This document shows positions 15,620-23,630 of a stretch of 39,808 nucleotides of DNA, piece after piece. The notes below the pieces were generated by a model. It ran no database searches and was not told the origin of the DNA. It saw only the letters and a list, made by a program, of their open reading frames with translations. This stretch comes from Terribium retamae. Lineage in GTDB: Bacteria > Pseudomonadota > Alphaproteobacteria > Rhizobiales > Rhizobiaceae. The stretch's first letter is position 1, and each line of letters starts with the position of its first letter. The DNA lies in contig NZ_JAKREW010000040.1 of NCBI RefSeq assembly GCF_022347545.1, positions 1-39,808 on the forward strand, in the 5' to 3' direction. The position numbers and the translations under genes were made by a program.

Positions 15620-16450
15620 CTATCGGTGGGGATGACCGGGGCGTTTGGGCGCCACCCGGGAATTGGCGGCTCCTAGCGATCCAGACAAAACGCCGAAAGG
15701 CCGTTCGAGCCCTGCTGCGCCGTCTGGGGCCCGTCCGCCGTAGGCGATCCATGCCTCGCTCGACTGTTGCAGAACGTAGAAGGCAAGCAGGATCGCCGCG
15801 TCGAGTTCGAAGACTTCCTCCATGGCCGACATGACATGTGAAGACGAGGCCGAAATGTCGATGGCCTGCGCCAGGCCGATAAACGCGAAGTGCGCAAGCA
15901 GCAGCGTATGAGACGAGAGACGTTTCGGATCGCCGTGGAGTCCCTTGAGGAACTGCATGGCTACAAAAGCCACCAGCGCAGCGGAGATTGCAAACATCGA
16001 TGCAACCAGCAACCAGGCAAACAGCGGGTTCAGTTCGTGTGCCAGGCGAAAGGCGACGACCAGCAGGTCGTGGAAGCCGTCCAACTGTCCGCCGCCATAA
16101 AGCGGCGGTGGCTGGAAGCCAAACAGCCGGGAGCCGAAACTGGTTTCATCCATGAACTCGGCAAAGCCGATCAGGCCTGCCAGCAACAGCGGTGTGCGCA
16201 GCCCCCAGGTCGCGACCGAAATACCCGCCCCGATTGCTGCCGTCGCGAAGAAGACCGCTGTCGCCATTTCGACGATGCCGTCCTCCCGGAGCAGAAGCGG
16301 CCGGAGATCCGGTAGCCAGACGGCCACGAAAGCCGCGATAGCGGTCGTGATGCCGACGGCCAAAACAGCACAGAGCAGAAGGCCTAGTTGGTCGATTCCA
16401 CGAGGACGCTCGACATTTGCGGAATGACGGCCATGGAAATTCGTCGCCAT
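15620..16450 (-). CDS. Polytopic membrane protein of unknown function
   Basis: A 276-residue inner-membrane protein with about six hydrophobic segments. LREDGIVEMATAVFFATAAIGAG and GFAEFMDETSFGSRLFGFQPPP...LDGFHDL resemble a widespread unnamed bacterial family whose members read E-D-G-x-x-E-x-x-T followed by E-E-I-S-W-G-Q-R-I-F-G-x-x-x-P...N-x-H-N. Here Q becomes S and N-x-H-N becomes G-F-H-D. The conserved acidic residues and His inside or next to the membrane hint at a metal site or enzyme, but no function is known. ATG 16450 follows GGGAGAGGAA. It is 118 bases upstream of, and in line with, the smaller membrane protein, which may be its operon partner. Confidence 0.75.
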   Translation of the reverse strand: MATNFHGRHSANVERPRGIDQLGLLLCAVLAVGITTAIAAFVAVWLPDLRPLLLREDGIVEMATAVFFATAAIGAGISVATWGLRTPLLLAGLIGFAEFMDETSFGSRLFGFQPPPLYGGGQLDGFHDLLVVAFRLAHELNPLFAWLLVASMFAISAALVAFVAMQFLKGLHGDPKRLSSHTLLLAHFAFIGLAQAIDISASSSHVMSAMEEVFELDAAILLAFYVLQQSSEAWIAYGGRAPDGAAGLERPFGVLSGSLGAANSRVAPKRPGHPHR

Positions 16451-16681
16451 GGTTCCTCTCCCTGTCGCAAAACTGTCATGTGATCGTCACGTAGGCCCGA
16501 TTTCTGGCAAAGGAAGGGCGAGATTGTGGGGGCCGGAGCCTCAATTGCGGCAACATGTTGTGGCGATCGCTGCCTCGGTATGACGCAAGCGCAGTGACCT
16601 TCGATCGACAAGAAAGTCTTGATTTTCCCCCGAAACTGAACTCCGTTTTGTTTCGGACGCCGATGCGAGCGGGGGGTAGAT

Positions 16682-16879
16682 ATGATTGCTGACTACATCG
16701 ACCAATTCATCATGTTCTGTGCCGGGCTTTGGATGTCCGCAGTGGGATTCGGGCTGCTTGCCTTCCCGATCCAGGCCAATCCAGGACAGCCGACGTGGCT
16801 GGAGCATCTCGTCAAGCATTTCAAGTGGATGGGGCCGCTGCTTGTCGTCATCGCCATCGTCCTGGCTGTTGCCAAATAA
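16682..16879 (+). CDS. 65-residue membrane protein, two helices
   Basis: A short protein with two hydrophobic segments, FIMFCAGLWMSAVGFGLLAF and WMGPLLVVIAIVLAVAK, joined by a polar loop, so a hairpin in the inner membrane is likely. ATG 16682 follows a GCGGGGGGT purine-rich stretch that can serve as a ribosome site. It is divergent from the polytopic membrane protein at 16450, with 231 bases between them. I do not recognise the family. Overlapping frames on both strands are also open here; this one is chosen for its clean membrane topology and start context. Confidence 0.6.
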   Translation: MIADYIDQFIMFCAGLWMSAVGFGLLAFPIQANPGQPTWLEHLVKHFKWMGPLLVVIAIVLAVAK

Positions 16880-17036
16880 CAGCATCCGGGTGGACACAAG
16901 CCCGGCGCCTGTTCGGTCAATCCGCTTCCGATCGCCCTCGAAGTCCAAGAGATATCGTCCTAAACCGTAGCGAGACTTGACCGAGACCGGTCCCGTGACA
17001 TGCTGTTAGGCGGTGGGCACAGGAACGGGTTTGATC

Positions 17037-17357
17037 ATGAATTTGCTCGCCATCACCGCTGCCGGTCTGCTCGTTACAAGCGCCACGCAGGCCAAGGACC
17101 TGCAGTTCCCGGACGCATCCGAAACGGTTGAGGAATTGATTGCGCTCTGGAAGGACAGCAACTCCACCTGTCGCGGTGCCTCTGGCGGCGACGTCAAAGT
17201 TGCTGCGGCCTGTCTCTCGCGCTCGGTCTACGGCGTTGCCCTCAACGAGCGGGACTGGTGCCTTGGCAAGAAGGATCAGGTGAACGCCGAAATGACCTGG
17301 CACGAATGCGGCGAGGATTCGCTGCGGTTCCCGCCGTTCAAAATTCCCGAGCAATAG
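17037..17357 (+). CDS. Secreted small cysteine-containing protein
   Basis: A 106-residue protein with a short signal peptide (MNLLAITAAGLLVTSATQAKD, cleavage likely after TQA) and a mature domain of about 87 residues. The mature part has four cysteines, in STCRGA, AACLSR, DWCLGK and HECGED, suiting two disulfides in the periplasm. The family is unknown to me; the size and cysteine pattern are common among small rhizobial periplasmic proteins of unknown role. ATG 17037 is preferred over the in-frame GTG at 17013 because it begins the signal peptide, although neither has a strong ribosome site. A perfect palindrome lies downstream at 17446-17467. Confidence 0.65.
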   Translation: MNLLAITAAGLLVTSATQAKDLQFPDASETVEELIALWKDSNSTCRGASGGDVKVAAACLSRSVYGVALNERDWCLGKKDQVNAEMTWHECGEDSLRFPPFKIPEQ

Positions 17358-17445
17358 TGGCTCAGACAATGGCGAGATGAGTAAATCTCACCGCCGCAGC
17401 CAACTAAACTCCTTTGACGGAAAGATTTCGTCGGACCGCCTATTC

Positions 17446-17467
17446 CCCAGCGTTAATTAACGCTGGG
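17446..17467. repeat. Perfect 22-bp palindrome between convergent genes
   Basis: The 11 bases CCCAGCGTTAA are followed immediately by their exact reverse complement. As RNA this gives a 7-bp GC-rich stem with a TTAATTAA loop. It lies between the ends of the secreted-protein gene (17357) and the ArsR gene (17540, opposite strand), so a bidirectional terminator is the simplest reading. However, neither side carries a T-tract. Confidence 0.6.
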
Positions 17468-17539
17468 ATGCTTACGAGACGCGAATTGCTGGTGACGGCC
17501 GCGCTGACAGGATCGTAAAGATGGGAAGAAGGCGGTCTT

Positions 17540-17899
17540 TCACGCCATTTCGACAGATTCTTCGAGCCGAGGAATGGCCGCCAGCTCGGCCCCGGCAACG
17601 ATGCTGTCGAGCAGGCCGGGGAAGCGCTGGTCGAGATCCTCGCGGCGCAGCGTCAGGAAGCGTTGGGTGCCGACCACTTCGGTGCGGGTGACGCCCGCCT
17701 CGCGCAGCTTGGCCAAATGGTAACTGAGATTGGTCTTGGAGCCTAAGGACAAGAAGCGGCTGCAATTCATCCGACCTTTGCCGCCTTCGCGGCGCGCAAG
17801 GAGAGCGACAATGGCCAATCTGGTCGGATCGCCAAGCACGGAAAGCACCAGTGGCAGGCTGATCTGATCGGTGGTCGGGTGCGGCAGGGTCATCGACAT
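17540..17899 (-). CDS. ArsR family winged-helix regulator
   Basis: A 119-residue dimeric repressor. SLPLVLSVLGDPTRLAIVALLAR near residues 14-36 is the classic ArsR helix 1-2 opening, and LGSKTNLSYHLAKLREAGVTRTEVVGTQRFLTLRREDL near 52-89 is the recognition helix plus wing. The ELCVC-type metal site is absent, so it probably does not sense metal. It is divergent from an MFS efflux gene, with two TTGTTCAA...TTGAAC dyads in the gap, so it very likely represses that pump and itself. The start is uncertain: ATG 17899 and ATG 17893 are both possible and neither has a clear ribosome site. Confidence 0.88.
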   Translation of the reverse strand: MSMTLPHPTTDQISLPLVLSVLGDPTRLAIVALLARREGGKGRMNCSRFLSLGSKTNLSYHLAKLREAGVTRTEVVGTQRFLTLRREDLDQRFPGLLDSIVAGAELAAIPRLEESVEMA

Positions 17900-18020
17900 G
17901 CGCTCAAGGTAAGGCCGATTTCGGCCCGGTTCAATGCGCCGGCAAACCGTGCGCTTCTACGGTCCACTGACATGATGCTGGCAGGAACGTTGTGCCACGG
18001 AATTGAAAACCCGCCAACCC

Positions 18021-18050
18021 TTGTTCAAATATTCAATGTTTTTTGAACAA
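18021..18050. promoter_or_regulatory. ArsR operator candidate 1
   Basis: TTGTTCAAA (18021-18029) and its exact reverse complement TTTGAACAA (18042-18050) flank a 12-base AT-rich centre. The dyad lies in the gap between the divergent ArsR and MFS genes and shares its half-site with a second dyad 73 bases downstream. Confidence 0.72.
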
Positions 18051-18093
18051 AGCCTTATCGCGAACGATTGACAAGTCGCCTAGGTATGTTCAA

Positions 18094-18113
18094 TTGTTCA
18101 ATAATCTTTGAAC
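18094..18113. promoter_or_regulatory. ArsR operator candidate 2
   Basis: TTGTTCAA (18094-18101) faces TTTGAAC (18107-18113) with a 5-base centre; the GTTCAA/TTGAAC arms are exact complements. It ends 13 bases before the MFS start codon and lies downstream of a TTGACA hexamer at 18068-18073, so a bound repressor would block the pump promoter. Confidence 0.7.
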
Positions 18114-18126
18114 TAAGGGTTTTCCC

Positions 18127-19302
18127 ATGGACAAGCGCCTCTACTGGCTCGCGCTCGGCTCGTTCACCATTGCCACTGAAGGTTTCGTCATCTCGGCCCT
18201 GCTGCCGGAGATCGCCGCCGACGCCGGTATCTCCGTGCCGGTGGCGGGTGTGCTGATTACCGCCTTTGCGCTGGCCTATGCCATCGGTGCTCCTGTGCTG
18301 GCGACGCTGACCGGCGACTGGGACCGCCGCCGCATCATCCTGTGGACACTGGCTTTCTTCGTGCTCGGCAACATCGTGGCAGCACTTTCCTCGTCCTTCG
18401 CGGTGCTGCTTGCTGCCCGCATCGTGATGGCGCTGGCGTCAGGGTTGTTTGCTGCAACCGCACAAGCAACGGCGGTGGCGCTGGTCGATAGCCACCACCG
18501 CGCGCGCGCCATTTCGGTCGTGGTGGGCGGCACCACCGTGGCTGTGGCAGTGGGCGCGCCCCTGGGCGCGCTTCTGGGAACCTTCGCCGGCTGGCGAGGC
18601 ACCTTCTTTGCCGTGGCAGCGCTCGGCACGCTGGCGGGGCTGGTGTTGGCCTGGCGCCTGCCGCACGGGCTGGTCGGTACGCGATTGCCGCTTGGCGAGC
18701 GGCTGCGGGCAGCGGTGCGTCCCGGCGTGCTGCCGATCCTCGTCCAGACCCTGCTGATCCTGACGGGCGCTTTCACGGTCTTCTCCTATATTGCGCCACT
18801 GGCGATCGAAGGGGCCGGTCTGAGTGAGATTGCCCTGCCTGCTTTGCTGCTTGCCTTCGGCGTCGGCGCCGTTGTCGGCAACATCACCGGCGGCCAGATG
18901 GCGGACCGTTTTGGCGCCACGCGCACCGTTGCATGGTCATTCGGACTGGTCACCATTGTCCTGGCATTGATATCGGCCGTACCTTTGCTGCCGCATCCAA
19001 TCGCCGGGCCGGCCCTGTTCGTGTTGATCGCCGCCTGGGGCCTGATCGGTTGGGCTTTCCCGCCGGCACAGGCCAGCCGTATCGTCAAGCTGGCGCCGGA
19101 AGCGGCCCCGATCGTGCTTTCGCTCAATGCGTCCGCGCTTTATCTTGGCGTTGCGCTGGGAGCGGTCGTCGGCGGTTTGGTGCTGCAGTATGGCGGAACG
19201 GTCGATCTCGGCATCGCCGCTGCCGTGTTCCCCGTCGCCGGCCTCGGCGTGCTGTTGCTCAGCCGGCGCACCGAGCGGCCAGCGACGATGCCGGCCGAAT
19301 AA
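18127..19302 (+). CDS. MFS drug-efflux-type transporter (DHA1/AraJ-like)
   Basis: A 391-residue, twelve-helix major facilitator of the 12-TMS drug:H+ antiporter group. TEGFVISALLPEIAADAGISVPVAG near residues 17-41 is the usual first-helix region of AraJ/YdhP-like proteins. The motif A loop is variant: VLATLTGDWDRRRIIL in place of G-x-x-x-D-R-x-G-R-R. It probably exports a small toxic compound in exchange for protons. It is divergent from an ArsR regulator with two operator-like dyads between them, one ending just before this start. ATG 18127 follows TAAGGG. It is convergent with the methyltransferase gene, only 3 bases apart. Substrate unknown. Confidence 0.9.
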   Translation: MDKRLYWLALGSFTIATEGFVISALLPEIAADAGISVPVAGVLITAFALAYAIGAPVLATLTGDWDRRRIILWTLAFFVLGNIVAALSSSFAVLLAARIVMALASGLFAATAQATAVALVDSHHRARAISVVVGGTTVAVAVGAPLGALLGTFAGWRGTFFAVAALGTLAGLVLAWRLPHGLVGTRLPLGERLRAAVRPGVLPILVQTLLILTGAFTVFSYIAPLAIEGAGLSEIALPALLLAFGVGAVVGNITGGQMADRFGATRTVAWSFGLVTIVLALISAVPLLPHPIAGPALFVLIAAWGLIGWAFPPAQASRIVKLAPEAAPIVLSLNASALYLGVALGAVVGGLVLQYGGTVDLGIAAAVFPVAGLGVLLLSRRTERPATMPAE

Positions 19303-19305
19303 GGC

Positions 19306-20175
19306 TCAGCCAGACCTGCGGTTATCAAGGCTCCGCGACGAGAACCACACATCGCCGAATATGGCGACAGCGGTCGCGTCCGGAGCCTTCTGTTCGGTCA
19401 GGAGTATGGAACGGATGCGCTTGGCCTGTGCCGAACTCGGCACCTTGACGGTCACGTCGGGAGCCCTTCCGGGGCGCGAGGCGCCGACGCAGGGGATGAA
19501 CCAGGAGCGCATGAAGGGCTGACAAGCAAAGCCATCGTTGAGCCGGGTGATCAGGACTGCAAGGCCGATCTTCTCGGCCGGCCGCCAGGGGAAGACCAGC
19601 CTGCCGCCGGGTTTCAGCGCCTGGAGCCAGGAAGCGGGCGGGGCGATGGCGCCGGCATTGACATAGATGACATCGGACGGCGGCAATTGGGCACGCACCG
19701 CATCACCGTGCACGACGGTCACATTGTCGTAGGCGGCGAGGTTGTCTGCGGCGCGAGCCGCAAGATGCGCCTCGTACTCGTAGGCCGTCACTTCACCGTC
19801 GGGCTCTACAAGCCGGGACAGAATGGCGCTGTAGTAGCCGGTGCCTGCTCCGATATGGGTGACATGTTCGCCTGGCTTCGGTGCTATCTTGGTCATCCAC
19901 ATGGCGTGCAGCAGGGGTTCGCCGTTGTTGATGCCTTTGTCGCGATCCAGCGCTACGAGATGGTTCTGGTAGAGATGGACCGGATCGGCGCTCGGCGTTT
20001 CGATCGCATGCCGGCCGGCTGTCCACGGAACCACGATCACCGTCCAAGGGCCTGGCCCAAGGAAAGCTTCGCGCGGTATTGCGGCAAAGGCCTCTTCGAG
20101 GCGGGGGTCCTTTGCCCCGGCGTTCGCGGCGAGCAGGCGGGCGTAAAAACGGCGGGCTTCGGCAATTCGGGTCAT
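19306..20175 (-). CDS. PCMT-family (protein-L-isoaspartate methyltransferase-like) protein
   Basis: A 289-residue S-adenosylmethionine-dependent methyltransferase of the protein-L-isoaspartate O-methyltransferase family. Motif I is VTHIGAGTGYYSAILS at residues 105-120. The region before it, GINNGEPLLHAMWMTKIAPKPGEHV, parallels the S-x-P-x-x-x-A-x-M...L...G segment of Pcm, and GDAVRAQLPPSDVIYVNAG holds motif II. The chain is about 70 residues longer than E. coli Pcm, with an extra C-terminal domain, so isoaspartate repair is not assured; small-molecule methylation is an alternative. Start ATG 20175. It ends 3 bases from the end of the MFS gene on the other strand. Confidence 0.83.
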   Translation of the reverse strand: MTRIAEARRFYARLLAANAGAKDPRLEEAFAAIPREAFLGPGPWTVIVVPWTAGRHAIETPSADPVHLYQNHLVALDRDKGINNGEPLLHAMWMTKIAPKPGEHVTHIGAGTGYYSAILSRLVEPDGEVTAYEYEAHLAARAADNLAAYDNVTVVHGDAVRAQLPPSDVIYVNAGAIAPPASWLQALKPGGRLVFPWRPAEKIGLAVLITRLNDGFACQPFMRSWFIPCVGASRPGRAPDVTVKVPSSAQAKRIRSILLTEQKAPDATAVAIFGDVWFSSRSLDNRRSG

Positions 20176-20266
20176 GGTGACTTAAAAACCCCTGGCGGCG
20201 GCGCGCGCAAATATCCGCGTCGCCGCAAGCATAGCCAATTTCTTGGACAGCCGTGTGGCGATTGCC

Positions 20267-21634
20267 TCAAAGGAGACCGGCGAAGGTGTCGTAGAGCAGC
20301 TTGAGGTTCAGGCCGACGATCACCGCCGCCACCACCCAGGCCAGGACAGCAACACTCCTGGAGATGGCAAAAGCGCCCATCTTGTCGCGGTCCGACACGA
20401 AGTGGACCAGCGGGATCACCGCGAAGGGGAGTTGCATCGACAGGATCACCTGACTGAGCACCAGGAGTTCTGCCGTGCCTTTTTCACCGTAGAGCGCGGT
20501 GACGATGACCACCGGGATGATGGCGAGGCCGCGGGTGAGCAGGCGGCGTGCCCATTGGGGAATGCGCAGATGAAGGAAGCCTTCCATGACGATCTGGCCG
20601 GCAAGCGTCGCCGTCACCGTCGAGTTGAGGCCCGAGGCGAGCAAGGCGATGGCGAACAGGGTAGAGGCGATGCCAAGGCCAAGCAGGGGCGACAAGAGCT
20701 CGTAGGCCTGGCCGATCTCGGCAACGTTCTGATTGCCGCTGCCGTGGAAGGCGACGGCCGAAACGATGAGGATGGCCGCGTTGACGAACAGTGCCAGCAT
20801 CAGCGCGATGGTGGAATCCACTGTCGCCCATTTGATGGCATCGCGTTTGCCGGGCTCCGTGCGTGGATAGGCGCGCGTCTGCACGATCGAGGAGTGCAGA
20901 TAGAGGTTATGCGGCATCACGGTCGCGCCGATGATGCCCATGGCGATGTAGAGCATGGCCGGGTTGGTGACGATCTCCGACGACGGCACGAACAGGCCAT
21001 GCAGGATCGAACCGGGCTCCGGCGCTGCAGCAAAGATCTGTATGGCGAAGCAGCCGAAGATGATGATGAGCAGTGCGATCACGAAGGCTTCGAGATAGCG
21101 GAAGCCCTTGTTCATCAACAGAAGCACCAGGAAGGCGTCGAGAGCGGTGATCAGCGCGCCGCCGATGAGCGGAATGCCGAACAAGAGATTGAGCGCGATG
21201 GCCGTGCCGATCACCTCGGCAAGGTCACAGGCGATGATGGCGAGTTCGCAAGCTATCCAAAGCGCATAGGCGACAGGCTTTGGATAATAAGCGCGGCAGG
21301 CTTGGGCGAGGTCGCGGCTGGTGGCGATGCCGAGGCGAGCGGCCAGTGCCTGCAGCAGGATCGCCATCAGGTTGGACAGCATGATGACGAAGAGAAGCGT
21401 GTAACCGAACTGCGCGCCGCCGGCGAGGTCAGTAGCCCAGTTGCCCGGATCCATATAGCCGACCGATACCATGTAGCCCGGGCCCATGAAGGCGAACAGA
21501 CGCCGGAACCAGGTACCGGTGGTCGGTACGGCGATGGAAGCATTGACCTCCTGCAAGCTCGGACGCCCGTCGCCCACCGGCCGGAAGAAAGCCTTCTCGG
21601 AGCGCACGGTTTCGGCGACGTCGGCGTCCTGCAT
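20267..21634 (-). CDS. mntH: Nramp family manganese transporter
   Basis: A 455-residue Nramp protein that imports Mn2+ (and less well Fe2+) with protons. The two metal-binding motifs are present: DPGNW at residues 62-66 in helix 1, and MPHNLYLHS at 240-248 in helix 6. Eleven or so membrane helices follow a 40-residue cytoplasmic N-terminus. It is divergent from mntR, and an MntR-box-like palindrome lies 56-79 bases upstream of the start, so repression at high manganese is expected. ATG 21634 follows AGGACT. The opposite strand also has a long open frame here, which is only a shadow. Confidence 0.95.
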   Translation of the reverse strand: MQDADVAETVRSEKAFFRPVGDGRPSLQEVNASIAVPTTGTWFRRLFAFMGPGYMVSVGYMDPGNWATDLAGGAQFGYTLLFVIMLSNLMAILLQALAARLGIATSRDLAQACRAYYPKPVAYALWIACELAIIACDLAEVIGTAIALNLLFGIPLIGGALITALDAFLVLLLMNKGFRYLEAFVIALLIIIFGCFAIQIFAAAPEPGSILHGLFVPSSEIVTNPAMLYIAMGIIGATVMPHNLYLHSSIVQTRAYPRTEPGKRDAIKWATVDSTIALMLALFVNAAILIVSAVAFHGSGNQNVAEIGQAYELLSPLLGLGIASTLFAIALLASGLNSTVTATLAGQIVMEGFLHLRIPQWARRLLTRGLAIIPVVIVTALYGEKGTAELLVLSQVILSMQLPFAVIPLVHFVSDRDKMGAFAISRSVAVLAWVVAAVIVGLNLKLLYDTFAGLL

Positions 21635-21689
21635 GGGGAGTCCTGCTGGATTCTGGATTGTCTAGCCCTTCAGATTTATGTCGCTGCTC

Positions 21690-21713
21690 AACATTATGCA
21701 ATATGCTATATTT
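21690..21713. promoter_or_regulatory. MntR box
   Basis: The site has arms AACATTATGCA and TGCTATATTT around the centre ATA. It is close to the enterobacterial MntR operator with arms AACATAGCA and GGCTATGTTT; the right arm agrees at 8 of 10 positions. It lies in the mntH/mntR gap, nearer to mntH, so repression of the transporter is the natural reading. Confidence 0.7.
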
Positions 21714-21894
21714 CATTGTCTCGGCTTTTTGATCGATCGCCGATTCTGGCCTAAGGCGGCCGCCAAGGTGCTTCGAAGCGGTAGCGAACCTGGTTTTCGT
21801 GACCGTCTGGAACGAAATGCAAAAGGCGCTGAAAAATCAGAGCCTGTGCTATAAAGCGGGATCCGGGTGAACCGGTTGTGTCGAGGAGAAACGA

Positions 21895-22350
21895 TTGGCG
21901 TCGAGACCGAAATCCGTCCCGCGCGACGAGCCGCTGCCAGATGCTGAAGTGCATTCGGAAGGGTTCAGGCAGACCCGCGAAGCGCGCCGCAGCGCACTCG
22001 TGGAGGATTATGTCGAACTGATCGCCGACCTGATCGAAGACGGCAACGAGGCACGACAGGTCGATATCGCTGCCCGGCTCGGCGTGGCGCAGCCGACTGT
22101 CGCCAAAATGCTGACCAGGCTTTGCGCGGAAGGCCTGGTGTCGAGAAAGCCCTATCGCGGCATATTCCTGACAGAAGCAGGGCGCAAAGTCGCCGACGAG
22201 AGCCGTATCCGCCACCAGACGGTGGAAGCATTCCTGCGCGCGCTCGGCGTCAGCGCCGAAACCGCGCGCATTGATGCGGAAGGCATCGAGCATCATGTCA
22301 GCGCCGAAACGCTGGAAGCGTTCCGGCGCGCCATGGCGAAGGGGCTGTGA
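21895..22350 (+). CDS. mntR: Manganese-responsive DtxR-family repressor
   Basis: A 151-residue MntR. The start is TTG at 21895 with AGGAG 6 bases upstream; there is no in-frame ATG until inside the DNA-binding domain, and the TTG start gives an N-terminus that aligns well with E. coli MntR. VHSEGFRQTREARRSALVEDYVELIADLI, then RQVDIAARLGVAQPTVAKMLTRLCAEGLVSRKPYRGIFLTE, is the winged-helix part with its metal-site residues. RHQTVEAFLRALGVSAETARIDAEGIEHHVS holds the remaining metal ligands and dimer interface. With Mn2+ bound it should repress mntH through the box at 21690-21713. MntR rather than the Fur-like Mur is notable in a rhizobial genome. Confidence 0.93.
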   Translation: MASRPKSVPRDEPLPDAEVHSEGFRQTREARRSALVEDYVELIADLIEDGNEARQVDIAARLGVAQPTVAKMLTRLCAEGLVSRKPYRGIFLTEAGRKVADESRIRHQTVEAFLRALGVSAETARIDAEGIEHHVSAETLEAFRRAMAKGL

Positions 22351-22543
22351 CAAACCCATCCGTCCGCTCATGCCCTGCCGGGGGAATGCGGCCTCTCGAT
22401 ACGATCTGAGCTCCGCCAGAGGAATTTTTGCGCGCCGGCGAGCATCCCTGCGGAACGAAAAATGCTGTGACTTGCCGCAACCATTGCGATAACACTGGGA
22501 TGTTCGGCCAAGGGCCGAAAGCGAATTCATGCGAGGAGTTGCC

Positions 22544-23470
22544 ATGCTCTGGAAGGGTCGCCGGCAGAGTGACAACATCGAGGACAACCGCAGCGATGGC
22601 GGCGGTCTGCCGGGCGGTCTCGGCGGCGGTCCCGGCCAGTTCCGCATCCCGATCGGTGGCCGAGCCGGTGGCGGCGGCCTGTCGACCATCGTCATCCTGG
22701 TGGTTCTCTATTTTGGGCTGAAGTTCCTCGGCATCGACCCCATGCAGGTGCTGGGCGGCGGCGGTGGCCTGTTGCCTGGCGACAGCCAGATTACGCAATC
22801 AGACCAGCCTGGCCAGCAAGGCGCGCAGGCAAACGACGAGATGAAGCAGTTCGTTGCGACCATCCTGGCCGAAACGGAGGATGTCTGGAACGGCATCTTC
22901 CAGGCCAATGGCCTGACCTACGAGCAGCCGAAGCTCGTGCTGTTCTCCGGCCAGATCCGTTCCGCCTGTGGGTTTGCCAGCTCCGCGTCGGGTCCGTTCT
23001 ACTGTCCGGGCGATCACAAGGTCTATCTGGATACGGCTTTCTTCGACCAGCTTTCACGTCAGTTCGGGGCGTCCGGCGATTTTGCCGAAGCTTATGTGAT
23101 CGCACATGAAGTCGGTCATCATGTGCAGAACCTCACCGGTGTGTTGCCCAAATTCAACCAGATGCGGCAGCGCATGAGCGAGGCCGATGCCAACCAGATG
23201 TCGATGCGGGTCGAGCTGCAGGCTGACTGCTTCGCCGGTGTCTGGGGCCGTTTCACCGCGCAGAAGGGCATTTTGGAGCAGGGCGACCTGGAAGAAGCCC
23301 TGAACGCGGCCAAGCAGATCGGCGACGACACGCTGCAAAAGAAGATGCAGGGCTATGTCGTGCCGGAAAGCTTCAACCACGGCACCTCCGCGCAACGCCA
23401 GCGCTGGTTCAAGGCAGGCTTCGATTCGGGCAAGCTGTCGTCCTGTGACACCTTCAACAACCCGATCTGA
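22544..23470 (+). CDS. Neutral zinc metallopeptidase, YpfJ-like
   Basis: A 308-residue membrane-anchored protein of the putative neutral zinc metallopeptidase family (E. coli YpfJ). The N-terminus MLWKGRRQSDNIEDNRSDGG is the family signature. A glycine-rich stretch and one membrane helix follow (about 46-63, STIVILVVLYFGLKFLG), then the peptidase domain with IAHEVGHHVQ, giving zinc ligands H188 and H192 and catalytic E189. ELQADCFAGVW near residue 226 supplies the third ligand. The ATG at 22544 follows AGGAG by 5 bases; an ATG at 22529 lies before that ribosome site and is unlikely. Substrate and role are unproven in any organism I know of. Confidence 0.9.
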   Translation: MLWKGRRQSDNIEDNRSDGGGLPGGLGGGPGQFRIPIGGRAGGGGLSTIVILVVLYFGLKFLGIDPMQVLGGGGGLLPGDSQITQSDQPGQQGAQANDEMKQFVATILAETEDVWNGIFQANGLTYEQPKLVLFSGQIRSACGFASSASGPFYCPGDHKVYLDTAFFDQLSRQFGASGDFAEAYVIAHEVGHHVQNLTGVLPKFNQMRQRMSEADANQMSMRVELQADCFAGVWGRFTAQKGILEQGDLEEALNAAKQIGDDTLQKKMQGYVVPESFNHGTSAQRQRWFKAGFDSGKLSSCDTFNNPI

Positions 23471-23543
23471 CAGCCGGACTCCCCGACGGCCGACAGGCGA
23501 GCCGAGTTCGATCTCCCGACGGCTGCTGTCAGGAGACGGTGAC

Positions 23544-23588
23544 ATGAGACTGTTCTTTCATTGTTGCTGTGACACGCTTCGCCTATAA
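23544..23588 (+). other. Possible 14-residue cysteine-rich leader ORF, or MFS promoter
   Basis: ATG 23544, 8 bases after AGGAG, opens MRLFFHCCCDTLRL followed by TAA, ending 42 bases before the Tet-type MFS gene. Three consecutive Cys codons are reminiscent of attenuating leader peptides. The same bases also contain TTGTTG-N17-TATAAG (23562-23589), a plausible promoter whose start site would lie after this ORF. The two readings compete; the promoter is at least as likely. Confidence 0.3.
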
Positions 23589-23630
23589 GGGCCGTCCCGT
23601 CGCAACCCGGCGGACGAGGGAAGAGTCACC

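Noticed and set aside
20243..21754. 503-residue plus-strand frame opposite mntH
   Set aside because: Shadow of mntH; rich in His, Asp, Glu and Gln as expected from reverse-complemented membrane codons.
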